A stretch of 64,000 nt of DNA from Peronospora farinosa (GCA_947646735.1 CANTFK010000283.1:1-64000), one strand, 5' to 3'; positions 8,606-21,247 are shown, counted from the stretch's first letter. Translations and numbers: made by a program. Notes: generated by a model not told the origin, from the letters alone.

Positions 8606-10711
8606 TTGGCAGTTGCAAGTGACATGTTCTAGTCAACCGTCCGCACGCTCCTTATATAACTGCCGGTCACACTTCAATTGGCGCAGCACGAGCGGCGAGC
8701 ATAAACGAGACAGACAGCCACAGCAGGCTTCGTTCAGCAACATTTCGTGGTTATCATCCCTTGGCCGACCCTCCTCCTCCGACAACGAGACGGAAGACAA
8801 TGGTAACGATCCAGGACATCCAGTGCCACCTCCAGCGCCACTCGAGACTCAAGTATCCCCTAAGTTTCCGCAACAGGCCAGGGATAACGACTGAATGGCA
8901 TCCAGACCCGCACCAATCCTATGGTAAATTGGGTACGTGGACCCGAAGACCGAACTCTTTCCAGTCACTCCTCCAGGAATGTCTCCGCCAGATCTGGCAG
9001 CCCAACAGGCGCATCCCAGACGGGCACCATCACTGGTATTAAAACGGGCGCGGAAAGATGAGTACGGGGCCCCGACCGACCGGATTCAGGGGTCCACTCT
9101 TTTCCGAAGATCGAGGGAGCACTTCGGAGCTCCCCGAAGCTCCTATAGTTGACGAGGACAGTGGTCTTCATGCAGCCTTAGTAGATGAGATGTAGGCCTC
9201 ACCCCGACGAGGTCCGCTCGATTCCTTGCTTCACTTGCTCAAGTAATGTACACAAGGACATCGAACCAAATAGCGGTCAACAAGGATAAATTACCCGTCA
9301 AGCGGCAACGTTATCCTCACTTGATCAGGGCAGAACGCGTAGCACTACTCACCTTATTTGAACAAGCCTTTTATCCTTGAACACAAGGGGAGGAAGCATG
9401 GAATCGAACGCTCCAAACAGTGATTAAGGACCTGTACGTAACGAAATGGGCATTTGTGGAAATAGTTCATAAACACGTCAGTCGACTTAAGCGGAAGCAA
9501 GCTCCAGTTTAAAGTCAGTAGTCGGCCAAAGTGAAACAAGGCACGCCGGAAGCTACCGGGTGCTCTTCTACTCCATCTCGACAAACATACTCGCCGTATA
9601 TTTTCAATCCGGCCAAGTACCAGACGGACGAGATAGTAAAGATTACAGAAAATGTGAATCTTCTTGCAAAAGGGCTTTTGGTCATAAGTACCGTAATGGA
9701 ACCGCAGAGGAGTGGAGATGTATTGATGGCCTGGCGGAAGGATCCATCGTGTGCCGTCAGATCCCGTCCTTCGTACAGAGTATACTGGAATATTACTGAA
9801 CGCATCCGGCTGTTTAACATGATTGAAGCACAGTTGAATGGGAGCTGACTATGACGTTACAACGCCAACATCATATACGAGCCAGTAGGCAAAGCTCTCC
9901 AGCATCATCACTTCGATACTGAAAAAGGCTGAGTTCGTACGGGTCATTTTGTCAGCGCTTCACGCGCTGATAAGCCAGACGTAAGAAGATTATATACAGC
10001 AAAGTGACAAAGTCAATCTCACTTCTTATTCTTTACAAGAGAAACGGCTATGAAAGCATCATAGTGTGGCTTTTACGTTTCGGGGCGGAAGCTATTCACT
10101 AGCTAATCCACATGGGCCACACCATGGAACAGTATGGGACTGAAAGCGTGATCCTGAATGGTGATCAAATGCGGCGGCAGGCAGAGTATACGGTCTCATA
10201 TCAGGGATCCTGACCTGATTTCACGACATCGAAAAGCTTATGGCTTTTCTCCGAAGCCAAAAAGTCATACCTCATTTGAAGTGAAAGACATGGATACACG
10301 TGCACGCCGGCTTCCAGAACATCGGACGTGATGTGTAAACTTACTTTATCGCTGGCGGGTGGCCCTATTTTTTTAAGGGGTAGTAAGAATCATATGGTTT
10401 GGCGCCATACTAATCGTCTCTCACCAAAACGTTGGGCGACGATTACAATGTCTACAGTGTGGTATAATTGTTCGCCCACTTGCGCGTTGCAGTTTCTCTG
10501 ACGCCCAACTTCAGGGCTAGCGCCATAGTAGCTGCCGATCTGGGCGACACCGCACGGCCCTTCGTTAGTCTAAACGAGCTTAGGGACACTGTTCGCACAC
10601 GTATTGCTGAACATCGACTGGCTCAGGAGACTCAAAGAACGCCAGGAACTCAGACGACTGCTCCTTCGACACACTCCGGGCTTTCTTGCTCAATCGAGAA
10701 ACGCAGCGAAC
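8606..10711 (+). pseudogene. Decayed LINE, 5' half: ORF1 remnant with zinc-knuckle trace
   Basis: No long frame survives. The assignment rests on position and on one motif: at 10449-10490 the plus strand encodes CLQCGIIVRPLARC, a C-x2-C-x4-R-x4-C pattern, which is a zinc knuckle with its histidine changed to arginine. The second LINE of this window has a C-x2-C-x4-H-x4-C knuckle (59001-59042) at the corresponding place, upstream of the OTU domain. The remnant stops at the edge of a Copia element, and the OTU part of the same LINE resumes beyond it. Frames at 8613-8894 and 9531-9848 probably belong to ORF1, but I cannot align them securely. Confidence 0.5.
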
Positions 10712-10714
10712 TTA

Positions 10715-10944
10715 TGACTTTTGGCAACAACCATGGACGAGTTAAGGTGGGAGTGCTTAGAAGAAGGTAAAATGATGTGTAAATTATTATCTAGCTAGGT
10801 CCTTATTTCGTCTCGTTGTACTACTCTAAGCCTATCGATGTCGACTCTACAATATTAGTAACAAAACGATGAGTCGATCCCACCGTTACACACAATCACG
10901 CAGTGTCGTCTACGTCATGTGGTCATTAGTATCAGTAACCAACA
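10715..10944 (-). repeat. 3' LTR of the decayed Copia element
   Basis: About 230 bp, matching 15186-15417 with a handful of differences. On the minus strand it starts TGTTGGTTAC, a common Copia LTR start, and ends near ...AAAGTCA. Confidence 0.85.
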
Positions 10945-13900
10945 GCATAACCAATACTTTACATCGACTAGCGAAGTCTCTAATCTTGGCTTTGTCCAGC
11001 AGCGACCCGAACTTCTTTGTCGAAATTGGTTTGGTCAGAAATTCTGCCAGCTGTGACTTGATTTTAGTATACTGTAGGTCGATAATCTTGTCTTTCACCT
11101 GTTCGCGCACAAAATGGTATCTGATGTCGATATGCTTCGCTCGACTTTGATAGCCGTCGTTCTTAGCAATAGCAATTGCACTCTGGTTGTATTCATGAAT
11201 CGTGACAGCATAGTTAATCTTCACTTGCATTTCCTTGAGTGAACTTCTTGTCCACAGAACCTCCTGTACACACAAAGAAAGAGCCATATACTCTACTTCA
11301 GCCGTTCTCAGTGCCACGCTCTGCTGAATCTTCGACTAAAAAATTCACAGGTGTACAATTAATCATGACAAAAACTCCCGAAATCGATCTGCGATTCCAC
11401 TTGTTACTTTCCCAGTCCGCATCCGTGTACGTGCTCCAGCTGAAAGTCGCCTGAAACTCCTTCATAACAAATTGCTTTGCTCTGCGTCGTCTTCAGATAT
11501 CGCAGCACTCGAATCGCTGCATTCCAGTGCTTCCTTCATGTGGAAATTCCAAATGACGACTCAGCTGACATACTGCATACGCAAAATCTGGTCGTGTGCC
11601 TGTTGCCACATATAACTACTTGACCCTACTAACGACCGATACGGCCGATTCTTCATTCTTGTGTCAGCTTTGTCCTTTTTGACCATCGCTTGCCCTTCAA
11701 CACATAAATTTGACATCGCGCTTTTGCATCAACTTGATTAAATTTCCTGATCATTCTTGATATATACTATCCTTGAATGATCTTCGGACGTCTATTGTCG
11801 CGCAGGTACTTGGCTTCGATTCCGAGAACGTATCGACACCCCTCAATATCTTCAACTGAAAACGACTTGATAATTCAGCTGCCTCATCGTCCATTGCTCC
11901 ATAGATTCAGCTCCAATTGGAAGGTCGTCCACATAGTAATGCAGCGTATATCCACGAGCCCTTGGTCTCTCTGAGGAAGATGCAAAGAGTCTGCCACGCA
12001 TGAGGAGAACTTTATCTCCACAAACACACACAAAATTGTCTTGTACCGTGTTGCGGCCGCTTGTTTTAGCCCATACAGGCTGCGCTTCAGCATAACCACT
12101 TGATCATGTCCTGCACGAACGCCTCAAAGAGGGTATACGTATGGCCCTCTTCTTCCAAATCGCCATAAAGAAAAGCGCAGTTTCGACATCATATTGATGA
12201 ATTAACATCCCCTTTTTGACAACATACCGCCAAAAACACTCGTATTGAGTTGAGGTTTGCCACAGGTGAATATGTCTCCATGTTATCAACTCCACCCGTC
12301 TGTCTGTAGTCAAGTGCTACAAGACGTGCCTTGTATCGAATAATTTAACCAAGCTCGTTTCGTTTGGAGTTCGAACACCCACTTGATTCCAATCACTTTC
12401 TAGCATGTATGCTGTGTGGAAACTGTCCAGGTGTCCTTTTCCTCCAATGCCTTGAGCTCATCTTGAATGGCCTTGTACCAATCATCACGATGAGGTGACT
12501 TAAGAGCTTCTTCGTATGTCGTTGGGGTCTCGAACGCTGCACATGTTTGCTCATACCCAATACGTAGTATCTTTGTGTCTCTTTCTTGACATAATTCTGA
12601 GCCGTCATAAATGTCCTCATCAGCGCTACCCACTGGTACCAACGCTTGAGAGTGCCCATGTTGCACTGATTCTTGTGGAACCATCGTGGTTTCTTGCACT
12701 GCTTTAAACACTTGTCAGTTGACTTGGTCGTATGACCATCTGGCCCTTGTCTTGACACTTCTTCAACTGATTCTTGATCTTCTACAGCCATCGTCACATC
12801 ATCAATCTCAAACATTGGGTCGTCCAGCATTGGATTTCACGTGTCCGCTTGCATCTCGCTACTGCATTTCGATGGTGAAGCCATAGAAGTTGTACGCGCC
12901 TGTCTTGCATGTGACTTTCTTCTTGAACACTGTGACCATCTCTCCATTGCTATGTCCAATCTTTTTCGTGCCTCGTAGTTGGTCTAAATCGATAGAAACA
13001 ACGTCTTCATCTTGAACAGCGCGGGATTCTTGGTCACTGGATCTGCTGTAATGTTGCACGTACTGAGGTGATGGCCTCTCATCGAATCTAGCCGATCTCG
13101 TGTGCGTCACCCTCTTGGCATCTTCATCCCATATTTGAAACCCGCGTTCTTTGGTTCGAGTAACCTAGAAAAATACATCAAATCGCCTTCTTGGTCATCT
13201 TGGTCCTGTTTGACTTGGTTGACTGTGCATATCCCTTTAAACCAAATACACGAGTCTCAGAGAGGTCAGGTCCCTTCCCAAAGATGAACTCAAATGGAGT
13301 TGTAGTCGGGTGACTAGCACATGGTACTCGGTTTGTCACACCAGACTGCTGTGTTCATCGCCTCACTCCACCAAATTCTATCCACTTGCATATGACTGAG
13401 CATTGCTCTGGCCCGCTCTGTCTGTATCCGTATCATGCGTTCAACCAGCCCATTCTGTTGTGGTAAATATGGTATTGTCTTCTGATGCATGATACCGGAT
13501 TTTCTACATACACCAGAGAACCTTCTGTTGACGTATTCAGTTCCGTTGTCTGTCCTGATATACTTGATCTTCTTGGACAATTGATTCTTCATAAGTGCCT
13601 TGTACTCGATGAAGCGATCTGTCACTTCCGACTTGCTTTCGACATAGTATGCGACTGTATATCGCGAAAAATCATTGATAAAGGTCACGACAAATCTCGA
13701 TCCTCCTCGAGACTTCGTTTCCATAGGTCCCATGACATCACTGTGGACCAACTGCAACACTTCCTTGGTTTTCGCCTGTCCGTATGGTGACTTCGAAAAC
13801 GTCTTGATGGTTGCTTTACCCATGATGCACCCTTCGCAGATCTCGACGTCATCTGCACCACCTTGATTCTTTTTTGATCTTTAATCCATTGACGCAACTT

Positions 13901-14259
13901 GCCGGATACCCTTGGCATCTTTGTTGACAGGTGACCTAATATTGCATGCCACACTTGTAGATCAGCCGTTTCTGATCCGTCACCTGATTTTTGCTCTTGA
14001 TTTGGTTCTTTTCGTAAACGTTGGCTACCTAAGCCGGACTGCACTCTAAGACGTACATCTTGTTTCGTCTTGGTATTTGAGCAACGACTTCCGTGTTATT
14101 TTTGTCTGACAGCTCAGATCTGAGAAGATCCCTCCTTGGCCCTTTTTTACAATGCCAATATTGACAGTAGCCTTCGGCTCTAGGCCCCGCACCCATAGCG
14201 TTTCTTCGATCCCCGATCCACTTCACTAGTCTTGAGTTGCACGCGCACTGTCCCAACAC
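10912..14259 (-). pseudogene. Copia pol remnant: integrase, RT, RNase H
   Basis: Pieces in several minus-strand frames. 14044-13685 contains the pre-integrase region (VWHAILGHLS). 13823-13314 is the integrase core with its three catalytic acids (HSDVMGP, RTDNGTEY, NGLVERM). 12711-12400 holds the RT lead-in (EALKSPHRDDWYKAI). 12313-11884 has RT fragments including SLYGLKQA and a YVDD trace. 11317-10912 is the end of RNase H (KHIDIRYHFVREQV, EFLTKP). Many frameshifts and stops separate the pieces. Confidence 0.85.
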
Positions 14260-14276
14260 CTTGCGCTTCCACTAAG

Positions 14277-15178
14277 CTACCGTCTGCTATGGTGATCAAT
14301 GATCGGGTCCGTTAGTGAGTCTAAAAATGAAAACTCATCTCTGTCAAGAGACACATGTGACTGCTTACCCCATGTCCAATAACCATCCAGCTGACGTCCG
14401 ACTTGACGCAATAAATGCCCTCTCTTCTCCAGTTCACAAGGTCTGCACTTTTGCAGCCTTGCAATCTTGACGCTTGTGCCCATATTTGTTACATCCGTAA
14501 CATCTTCCCGAAAACTTTTCACCTCTTGAACTTGATATCCCCATATGTTTGCGCGGACCTTTTTTGTACTTAAAGGTGTGCGTACTTTTCAATTCGACTT
14601 CTTGGTGTTCTGTCCTCGTCATTCCATCGTACACCCGCCTCAGCATTTCCTTAGCGTGAAACAGTGTCATTTTGGGCATGTTCTTAATTATCTTGACGAT
14701 GGGGTCATAGTCTTTCGTTAGACTACCCAATAGGATGACTAAATGCTCATTCTGTGAGATCTCTTGTCCCACATCTTGCATAGTCATGCACAGCTCGTCA
14801 AATCTCAGGAAGTGATCCATAATGCTTCCCTCCCTTGTCCAACTTGAACTCGTGTAGTTGCCGTCGTAGCTGCACACGATTGTGCATACTTTGTCGCAGG
14901 AAGAAAGTCTTCAGTATGTCCCATGCTTCTGCCGTTGTCTTCGCCGTGCGCACCATTGACTGAAGATTTGTGCTGATCATTGTTGACACAATCGCGAGGC
15001 CTTCATGTAGTTGATGTTTCAAGTTCACGCGCTTGCGTCTCCTTCTAGTAGGGCCTTCATAGCGTATAGGTGCTTTGAGAATTCCCTTCTTTGCCAGCCT
15101 CATCCTTGCGTTGAATTCCCACACGAAGTAGTTATCTTCGAGGAGTATGTCGCCCGCGTCCGGCGTAATGGGGCTCAT
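14277..15178 (-). pseudogene. Copia gag, frameshifted, CCHC knuckle
   Basis: The nucleocapsid precursor of the Copia element. The minus-strand frame starts at ATG 15178, inside the primer-binding site, and has the Copia gag opening (DNYFVWEFNARMRL), then the UBN2-type helical region (SLTKDYDPIVKIIKNMP near 14700), then a zinc knuckle CYGCNKYGHKRQDC near 14460-14505. At least one frameshift, near 14850, joins two frames, and another follows the knuckle. Not functional. Confidence 0.8.
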
Positions 15179-15182
15179 AACC
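15171..15182 (-). promoter_or_regulatory. Primer-binding site matching initiator tRNA-Met anticodon arm
   Basis: On the minus strand the LTR is followed by TAA and then GGTTATGAGCCC. This is the complement of GGGCTCATAACC, the anticodon arm of initiator tRNA-Met, so priming would use a cleaved tRNA half, as known for Drosophila copia. The ATG of gag (15178) lies inside this site. Confidence 0.65.
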
Positions 15183-15185
15183 TTA

Positions 15186-15417
15186 TGACTTTTGGCAACA
15201 GCCAAGGGCGAGTTACGGTGGGAGTGCTTAGAAGAAGGTAAAATGATGTGTAAATTATTATCTAGCTAGGTCCTTAGTTCGTCTCGTTGTACTACTCTAA
15301 GCCTATCGATATCGACTCTACAATATTAGTAACAAAACGATGAGTCGATCCCACCGTTCACACACAATCACGCAGTGTCGGTCTGTGCCATGTGGTCATT
15401 AGTATCTGTAACCAACA
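15186..15417 (-). repeat. 5' LTR of the decayed Copia element
   Basis: Partner of 10715-10944, about 232 bp. Its inner edge lies three bases from the primer-binding site at 15171-15182. Confidence 0.85.
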
Positions 15418-15599
15418 GCTATACCAAGAGAAACACAGATTCGGTGGATCGAGAAGAAAAAACTTTACCTTTAGACGTAAGGCTTCAACTGGAACCCAAG
15501 GAGCCACAGCCATGAATTACCAACAAAACTCAAAAGGGACGAGTTTCTACGGGACGTGCAAAGAAGTCCAAGACAAATAGTGAAAAGGGCACCAATCGA

Positions 15600-16400
15600 G
15601 AAAATATTAGCTTGGAATACAGGGAAAACCCACAACCGACTCCTTAAACATCCGCCGTGCCGAGTAGTAAAGGGCTTTTCTGATGGAGTTGCTGAAGCTT
15701 AGGTCACTTCGGCGCAACCGATCCAATCTCCATCTGAAGAGCTACTTTGTATGGGAGGTACGGAGAGGGGACAGCCTCCACAAGTACAAAAGCATCTGCT
15801 GCTTAGTCGTCAGAATAGATATCAATATTTATTTTAGTTGGTGCAGGCCAGATGCGGAGGCCCTACAGAGGTGGGTTCACTTAGTCCCATGCTAACGGCA
15901 GTGCCTCAGACTTTCGGAGCAGCAATTAAAAGCCGGGGCTGCGAGAGGTAGTGACACCGGCTTCCAATAATTGCCTAGCCATGGAAGTAGTGCAAGGATC
16001 AACAGGGGTAGACCTCGCCGTACCAAATTCAAAGTTTGAACAGCTTACGGCAACCCTTAAGCTAGGGGTTAAGGAGGTAGGGCTATTAAATTTAGAAGAC
16101 CGCATACCGCATGACATCTGGGTGCAAATTTTACAAAATGTTGGCCGTGTTTGGCCTACCATGACGCGGCGAGATTTACTTAGTCAGCTCAAATTTATGT
16201 GGAGGACTATGCATCCAGTCTTTCGGAAGGAGACGCGGTCATCGCAGAGAATACGTGGGGTGGAAATGATATATTCGGACTTGCAGCAAAGTTCTTACGT
16301 CGAAATATATACGTGCTTGAGTTTGTGGATGCGCGCGTCAAACCCTGGAGTTGAAGGCAGTTTGGACCAGGAGTGACATTCATCAAAGCGAAGAGAATCG
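15600..16400 (+). pseudogene. OTU-like cysteine-protease remnant inside the LINE
   Basis: At 15851-15910 the sequence reads DAEALQRWV...VP...RQCL, aligning with DAVSYQQWI...VPANGQCLF of the other LINE; the catalytic cysteine codon would be 15902-15904, and a stop lies two codons before it. At about 16249-16326, in another frame, comes NTWGGNDIFGLAAKFL followed by RRNIYVLEF, the typical W-G-G...helix...strand segment of OTU deubiquitinases. The catalytic histidine region was not found. Position and both motifs agree with the OTU domain at 60120-60720, so the domain is ancestral to this LINE family. Confidence 0.7.
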
Positions 16401-17680
16401 CATCGTATACTGAGAGACCGTTAGAAATTTTTAGACTGCCTTGATGATATCGGAAGGGACATCATCGACTCATCAGCTCCTCCAATTGTCTTTCGGTATT
16501 GAAGTCTGCATTACTCGGCTGCCTTTCCCCGATCTAAATCAATAAGGGAATTAGCAGTACCTCGCGACGCTATCAAGGACGAGACAACGTCTCAGCAGGA
16601 TGCAAATGACCCAATGGATTTCAAGTCCACGACTGGGAACCTCGTCATATTTCGTGCAAAACCAAAGCAGCTCGCGCTAACAGAGAGCAATACAGCCAAA
16701 GCCCTGGCTACCATTGATATCAACAATAACGACACATGCCTTACACAGGGTATCATCGCCTCCCGAATTTGTACCGCTGATAGGCATTCGCGTAAGCGCT
16801 CTCATTTACCTGCTCCTGACGAGCGTGTTTGGTATGGAATGGCCTTGAAAACATTCACACTGGAGTTCTGCTAAGAAAAGGAAAGCCGGTAGATTACGTG
16901 CTTGTTTTAATATCTTAATTCGGGGTTTGGTGAAAAACGAAACAGCTATCTGGGTGGCGGCGGCAGAACCGCAGTAATTACCACATCAAGTCCAATCTTT
17001 TAGGTTCTTTGGAGAACTCATCAACTTTCTTGTTGACTCAGTCATCGCTCAGTGGACAGAGCACTGGCGACGGGAATGTCTCCAGCACTGTCTAGCGCAG
17101 GACTGGACTAAATTCCCGTCACAAGCGACGAAGGCATCGTTGAATTAGTGGGTGCAACAGATCATGATGCTGCAGGAGCGAAAGGCCGCCGGTAATATCG
17201 GTGATGATGCGGATCATTGGAAACGACTCCGTTTCAATAAATATGGGAGCGACGATCTTCTCCGGCTTTTTGATCCAGTTCAGTGGATAAAGTTTAGCCA
17301 CCAAACCTTATGCGCACATCTGTATCAACTTGAAACTGCAGAGCTTTTATCGGTGACCGATATGGAAGCTACCCCCGGACGGTGATGGAGGCTCACGTTC
17401 AGCTCTTAAAAAATGCGAACTATAAACTTCGCCACAACGGGGATGGGAAATAGGCCAATTCGGCCAGTATTGCGCAGTATTTTGAACAAGCTTTCGCGAA
17501 GCCAATGAACATTGAAGCCACTGACCATTAAAAGCAACCACACAAGACGACTCGGTCACGGCTTCCTACTTTGAGCGGGGATACAGCTGATGTGTACGAT
17601 CAATATATGCACGATAGACTAATTTTATAACAAGCGCGTTTCCAGCGGGCGTCTTCTACAACTATGTCTCAAAAATAATT
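16401..17680 (+). other. LINE interior without recognisable domain
   Basis: Lies between the OTU remnant and the endonuclease start. Frames at 16614-16874 and 17152-17385 are open but match nothing I know. The corresponding stretch of the other LINE (61010-61970) is also poorly conserved and fragmented. Confidence 0.4.
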
Positions 17681-20623
17681 ACGCAGAATGTACGCGGTTA
17701 TTCTTGCAAATCTCGACCCGTATGGATGGCAGCATGGCGTAATGCGCCACGAGAAAATCGACCGAATACATGGTTATTTTTAAGAAACACACGTCACCAC
17801 TCAGAAGGAAGCGGAAGACTTGGATCTTGACTGAAAAAGCTACGTATCCCACACATGTGGAGACCGAGTGCAATGGTTGGAATCCATTCTTCCACCATCG
17901 ACATCTGATCATCAGCAAGTTCACCTTTCATGTATCTTCTGGAAATCGTAGTCGGCACCACCATCCAAGCAAAGTCGCGTACCCCATACGTTGTGCGAAC
18001 CAGGATGGCACCGTCGCAGAACTCATCAATCACCTCACAGATAGTGGCATAATGAGTTCACCACGGTCCTGACTGGGATCACGGGGTCCGTCGCGTCCGG
18101 CGGGAATCACAACTATTGCTCGCAGGCTCAAGCAACGACGATCACGGTACATCCATAAGCTCAGACGGCGAGCACGAATCCCACTATTGACACGCCAGGC
18201 GCCAGCCGCGCCATTGTCTTATTGGATTTTCGGGAGGCCTACGATACAGTCGACCGAGACTTTATGGTGGAAGCGCTTCGACTCTTTGGATTTGGCGATA
18301 AATTTCTTGCGCAATTCAAAGGTTTCATACCAACACGACAGCACGGTATACAGTCAACGGCGAGCTTTCATCAATTTGGGGAGTTAGTTCGGGTATTCGG
18401 CAGTGCTGTCCTCTTGCTCCCCTTCTTTTTTTGTGGTAGTAGAGGTATTGGCAGTTGCTATACAAACGTCGCACCAACTTCAGGGGCTCACACTTCAGGG
18501 AGCCCACACACAGAATCATATCTTTTTCTGGGTTTGCCGACGACTCCACATTATTTATCCAAAAAACAAATTTACTACATCCGGTATGGAAAGTATTTTT
18601 TGAGTTTGGACGGCTATCGGGGTTGCAAGTGCAACCAACTAAAAGCCAAATCATCTTTTTAAATACGGCTATCCATCAATTCACGTACCAAGGAATTGCA
18701 GAGGTTGCTCCGTCAACAACTACGAGGTATCATGGATATCAAGTGGGGACAGAAAAGTAGCGTAATATTTATTAATTGGGCATTCCACATCAAAAATGCA
18801 CTGCGCCGCTTCCTCACTGCAACGCGAGTATCAACGACTCTCGAGCACCGTGTCCTTATGCTCAACGCGATTGTTCCCCCCAGTATTTTGTCCACAGCAG
18901 CGGTCTTCGGGCCCCCGGCTGGGCGCTAACACAACTGGACCACCTCTACAAACAATTTCTCTGACAATTGTCCAGCAATATCAAACCTGGAAGACACAAC
19001 ATCGCTCCAAGCCTACTTTACACTTTCCGGAAGGCAGGAGGAATTGGCTAGTTTCCGTCCCCGTCGCCGTTAATAAACAGTGAGTGAAACACGCGCTTCT
19101 GGCACTTACTTGGCCAGAGGATGTATTTCTCACAGCGTGAGTGTCCTGGAATACGCATGGTGCACGTAACACGAGCATCAGCCCGCATCGACCGAGCGTA
19201 AAACACATCGTATCACCGTCTTTCGGGCGTTATCCGGATTTGATCCATAAACTCGGCTGCACATTAAGGCCAGATATCGCGCAAACGGAGGTAATCCTAG
19301 CACGAGTACCGGAACATCTAACAAACCTTCGGACATCATTGACCAGTTAGTAAGAAGAAAATGACTGGATACTGCACCTCTCCTAGCCCTTCCCTGGCGG
19401 CCTCAGAGGGATGAGATTTGGCCCCAGGAGATTAAAGATTTTTGGCAGAAGTTTCAGTGGAGTAAAAATTCTTGGATTCTCTCGCCGCAGGCGCTAGAGC
19501 TGTCCCGATCCAAGTATAACACATTTCGAGATGTCTCCCTCAAACAACTCCATATCAAACGGACTGGCCTTCAAGAATACGTCTTCAGTGGCATTGGCAC
19601 GGACGTCCACGCATCCCCCCACCATTCACATGCGAAACTTCGAGAATGGGCAAACATAGTCTTACTTTTGTCGCCGCCACTAGACGTGGGAAATCCGGTA
19701 GAGTGCCCAATCTCATTGCGGCTAAGACAACAGCCACCATACACACAAGCCATCTCGTGGGAGCTGGTCGGACCAGGCAAGGTTCGGGGTTTCTCTCTCT
19801 AAGTTGAATCTACTCACCATCAGGGTTGGGAGCTTACTCAATGCCACAATGGCATAATTTGGGTTACGGAGGCGATCCGCCACTAGTAAAAGGGAAATCG
19901 CAGGAACTCACCCAACTTGCGGAGTGCAAGCTCAGCCGACATGGAGTCGTCTTTTTTCAACCTACAAAACCACCATTATCCGTGGTCCGCACCGCCTACG
20001 GTTCCCAATCATCGACTATTCACTTTCCTGAAAAAGCAAGCTTTTCAGGCGACAAAGCGCTGTCTCGCAGTACCGCTGAAGTAGGTCATCGATCGGCTAG
20101 CCACCAAGAGCCAGACTACGCAATGGCAACGCACAGCTTCAGATGTCACGCCGGCTCAGCTATGGAATCATGGTCATGCGTAACGGAAACCCAGCTATGG
20201 ACACACGATATCGACACGCCACCGGACAGCAAACTTTTGGTACCAAAACCGAACCCCCGGACAGATCATGCACATATTTGGAATGTAGGCCAAAACGAGA
20301 CCCAGGAGCACCTCTTTTGGGGGTGTCTCCGTGCTCAAGCAATCTGGGCCCGGCTTATCAGTTATTGGGAGAGTACACCTCAACATCCTACCCACCTACT
20401 AGATTGGCTCGAGCACTGCGCAAACTGTAGCGTACCACGCATCTCGCCGCAAGTCACAGCAGAGCTGTTAGCCCGATACCCGGAAGACATAAATCAATTC
20501 ACCACAGTCTGGAGGACGATTTGGGAGGTTGCAGTGACCATAATCATTACAATGCTCTGGCAACTTCGCTTGGAGCGTTTTTTTTACAATGCGACTATCC
20601 CGATGCAAACAGTAAAACAATGA
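17681..20623 (+). pseudogene. LINE endonuclease-RT polyprotein remnant
   Basis: 17681-17800 encodes TQNVRGY followed, after a shift, by an ETHVT motif: the start of an AP-type endonuclease (TQNVCGF...LQETHVT in the other LINE). The rest of that domain and the RT fingers are deleted. RT resumes at about 18210 with LLDFREAYDTVDRDFM, then the active-site loop FADDSTLF near 18530-18556 and FGRLSGLQVQPTKSQ near 18605. 18776-18930 carries the thumb region. The frame 19826-20623 is the C-terminal part with a cysteine/histidine segment ending QEHLFWGC near 20300-20325, as in L1-like C-terminal fingers. Several frames; dead. Confidence 0.85.
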
Positions 20624-20997
20624 AAAAGCTTTGATCTGGGGAAGGTATTAGCTCCAATAAGGGCGCTCATCAAATGTCTCCATTGCAGGGCGGACACAAC
20701 CGTTCGTGGAGCCCAACTATCTGCATGTTACGACATATTTATATCAGAACCGAAAGGGCATTCCGACGTTCATAGACGTGCTGGCAGCCGTAGGCAATGC
20801 CTGGACCCTCCAGCGTTGCTAAAGTGGTTAACTACCTATAAGAGATCTTGCACTAACCAGTAAATAGAACAATAGGTTCTCTCTGTTAGTATGATTGCCG
20901 GTGTCGACTCACCTCTTTTATAAATCCAATCCAATTTTAATCGTATTTACTTTCGAGTCAACTCGACGGATTCTTCTAGTTTCGTGTTGCTCTGTCT

Positions 20998-21002
20998 GTG
21001 TC
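20998..21002. repeat. Target-site duplication GTGTC (left)
   Basis: GTGTC directly precedes the left LTR and is repeated at 27070-27074 directly after the right LTR. Confidence 0.9.
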
Positions 21003-21247
21003 TGTAAGGACTTATGGTTTACTCGGTATATTTGAAACTGAAAATTTACGTAGGTCCTTAGTTCGCTACCCTGTGCTACCTCTAAGCCTACTCATCTAAT
21101 TCCTTCTTGAAGCTTCGTAGTGACGTCATATAATGACGCGAGACTGTGACGTCATCTAATGACGCCAGACTGTGGCGTCATGGCCTATCCACTATGTGCA
21201 AACCTAACACAAGCTCTGTCGCACCGCACGTACCTTGCGACCTGACA
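21003..21247 (-). repeat. 3' LTR of the minus-strand Gypsy element
   Basis: 245 bp, differing from the other LTR by about four substitutions and one indel by eye, so a fairly recent insertion. It contains two TGACGTCA palindromes at 21121-21128 and 21147-21154 within a tandem of about 26 bp. Confidence 0.93.

Larger units (their letters stand above)
10715..15417 (-). mobile_element. Decayed Ty1/Copia element inserted in a LINE
   Basis: A complete but heavily mutated Copia element on the minus strand. It has two LTRs of about 230 bp, a primer-binding site, gag with a CCHC knuckle, integrase, reverse transcriptase and RNase H, in the Copia order (integrase before RT). No target-site duplication could be seen (ACTTA on the left, GCTAT on the right), so it is old or its ends have been altered. 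LINE sequence continues on both sides. Confidence 0.88.
15418..20930 (+). mobile_element. Decayed LINE, 3' part: OTU, endonuclease, RT, C-terminal finger
   Basis: Continuation of the 8606-10711 remnant beyond the Copia insertion. In order it shows an OTU-like protease remnant, the start of an AP endonuclease, RT from its central motifs on, and a C-terminal zinc-finger-like region. This is the same order as the LINE at 57987-64000. Compared with that copy, about 1.3 kb between the endonuclease N-terminus and the RT catalytic region is missing. The 3' end is not sharply defined (between 20870 and 20997). Confidence 0.8.

Noticed and set aside
10468..10770. A 100-codon gene at the left edge of the Copia element
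   Set aside because: Its last part is Copia LTR sequence and its first part overlaps the decayed zinc knuckle of the LINE in another frame; a chance frame.
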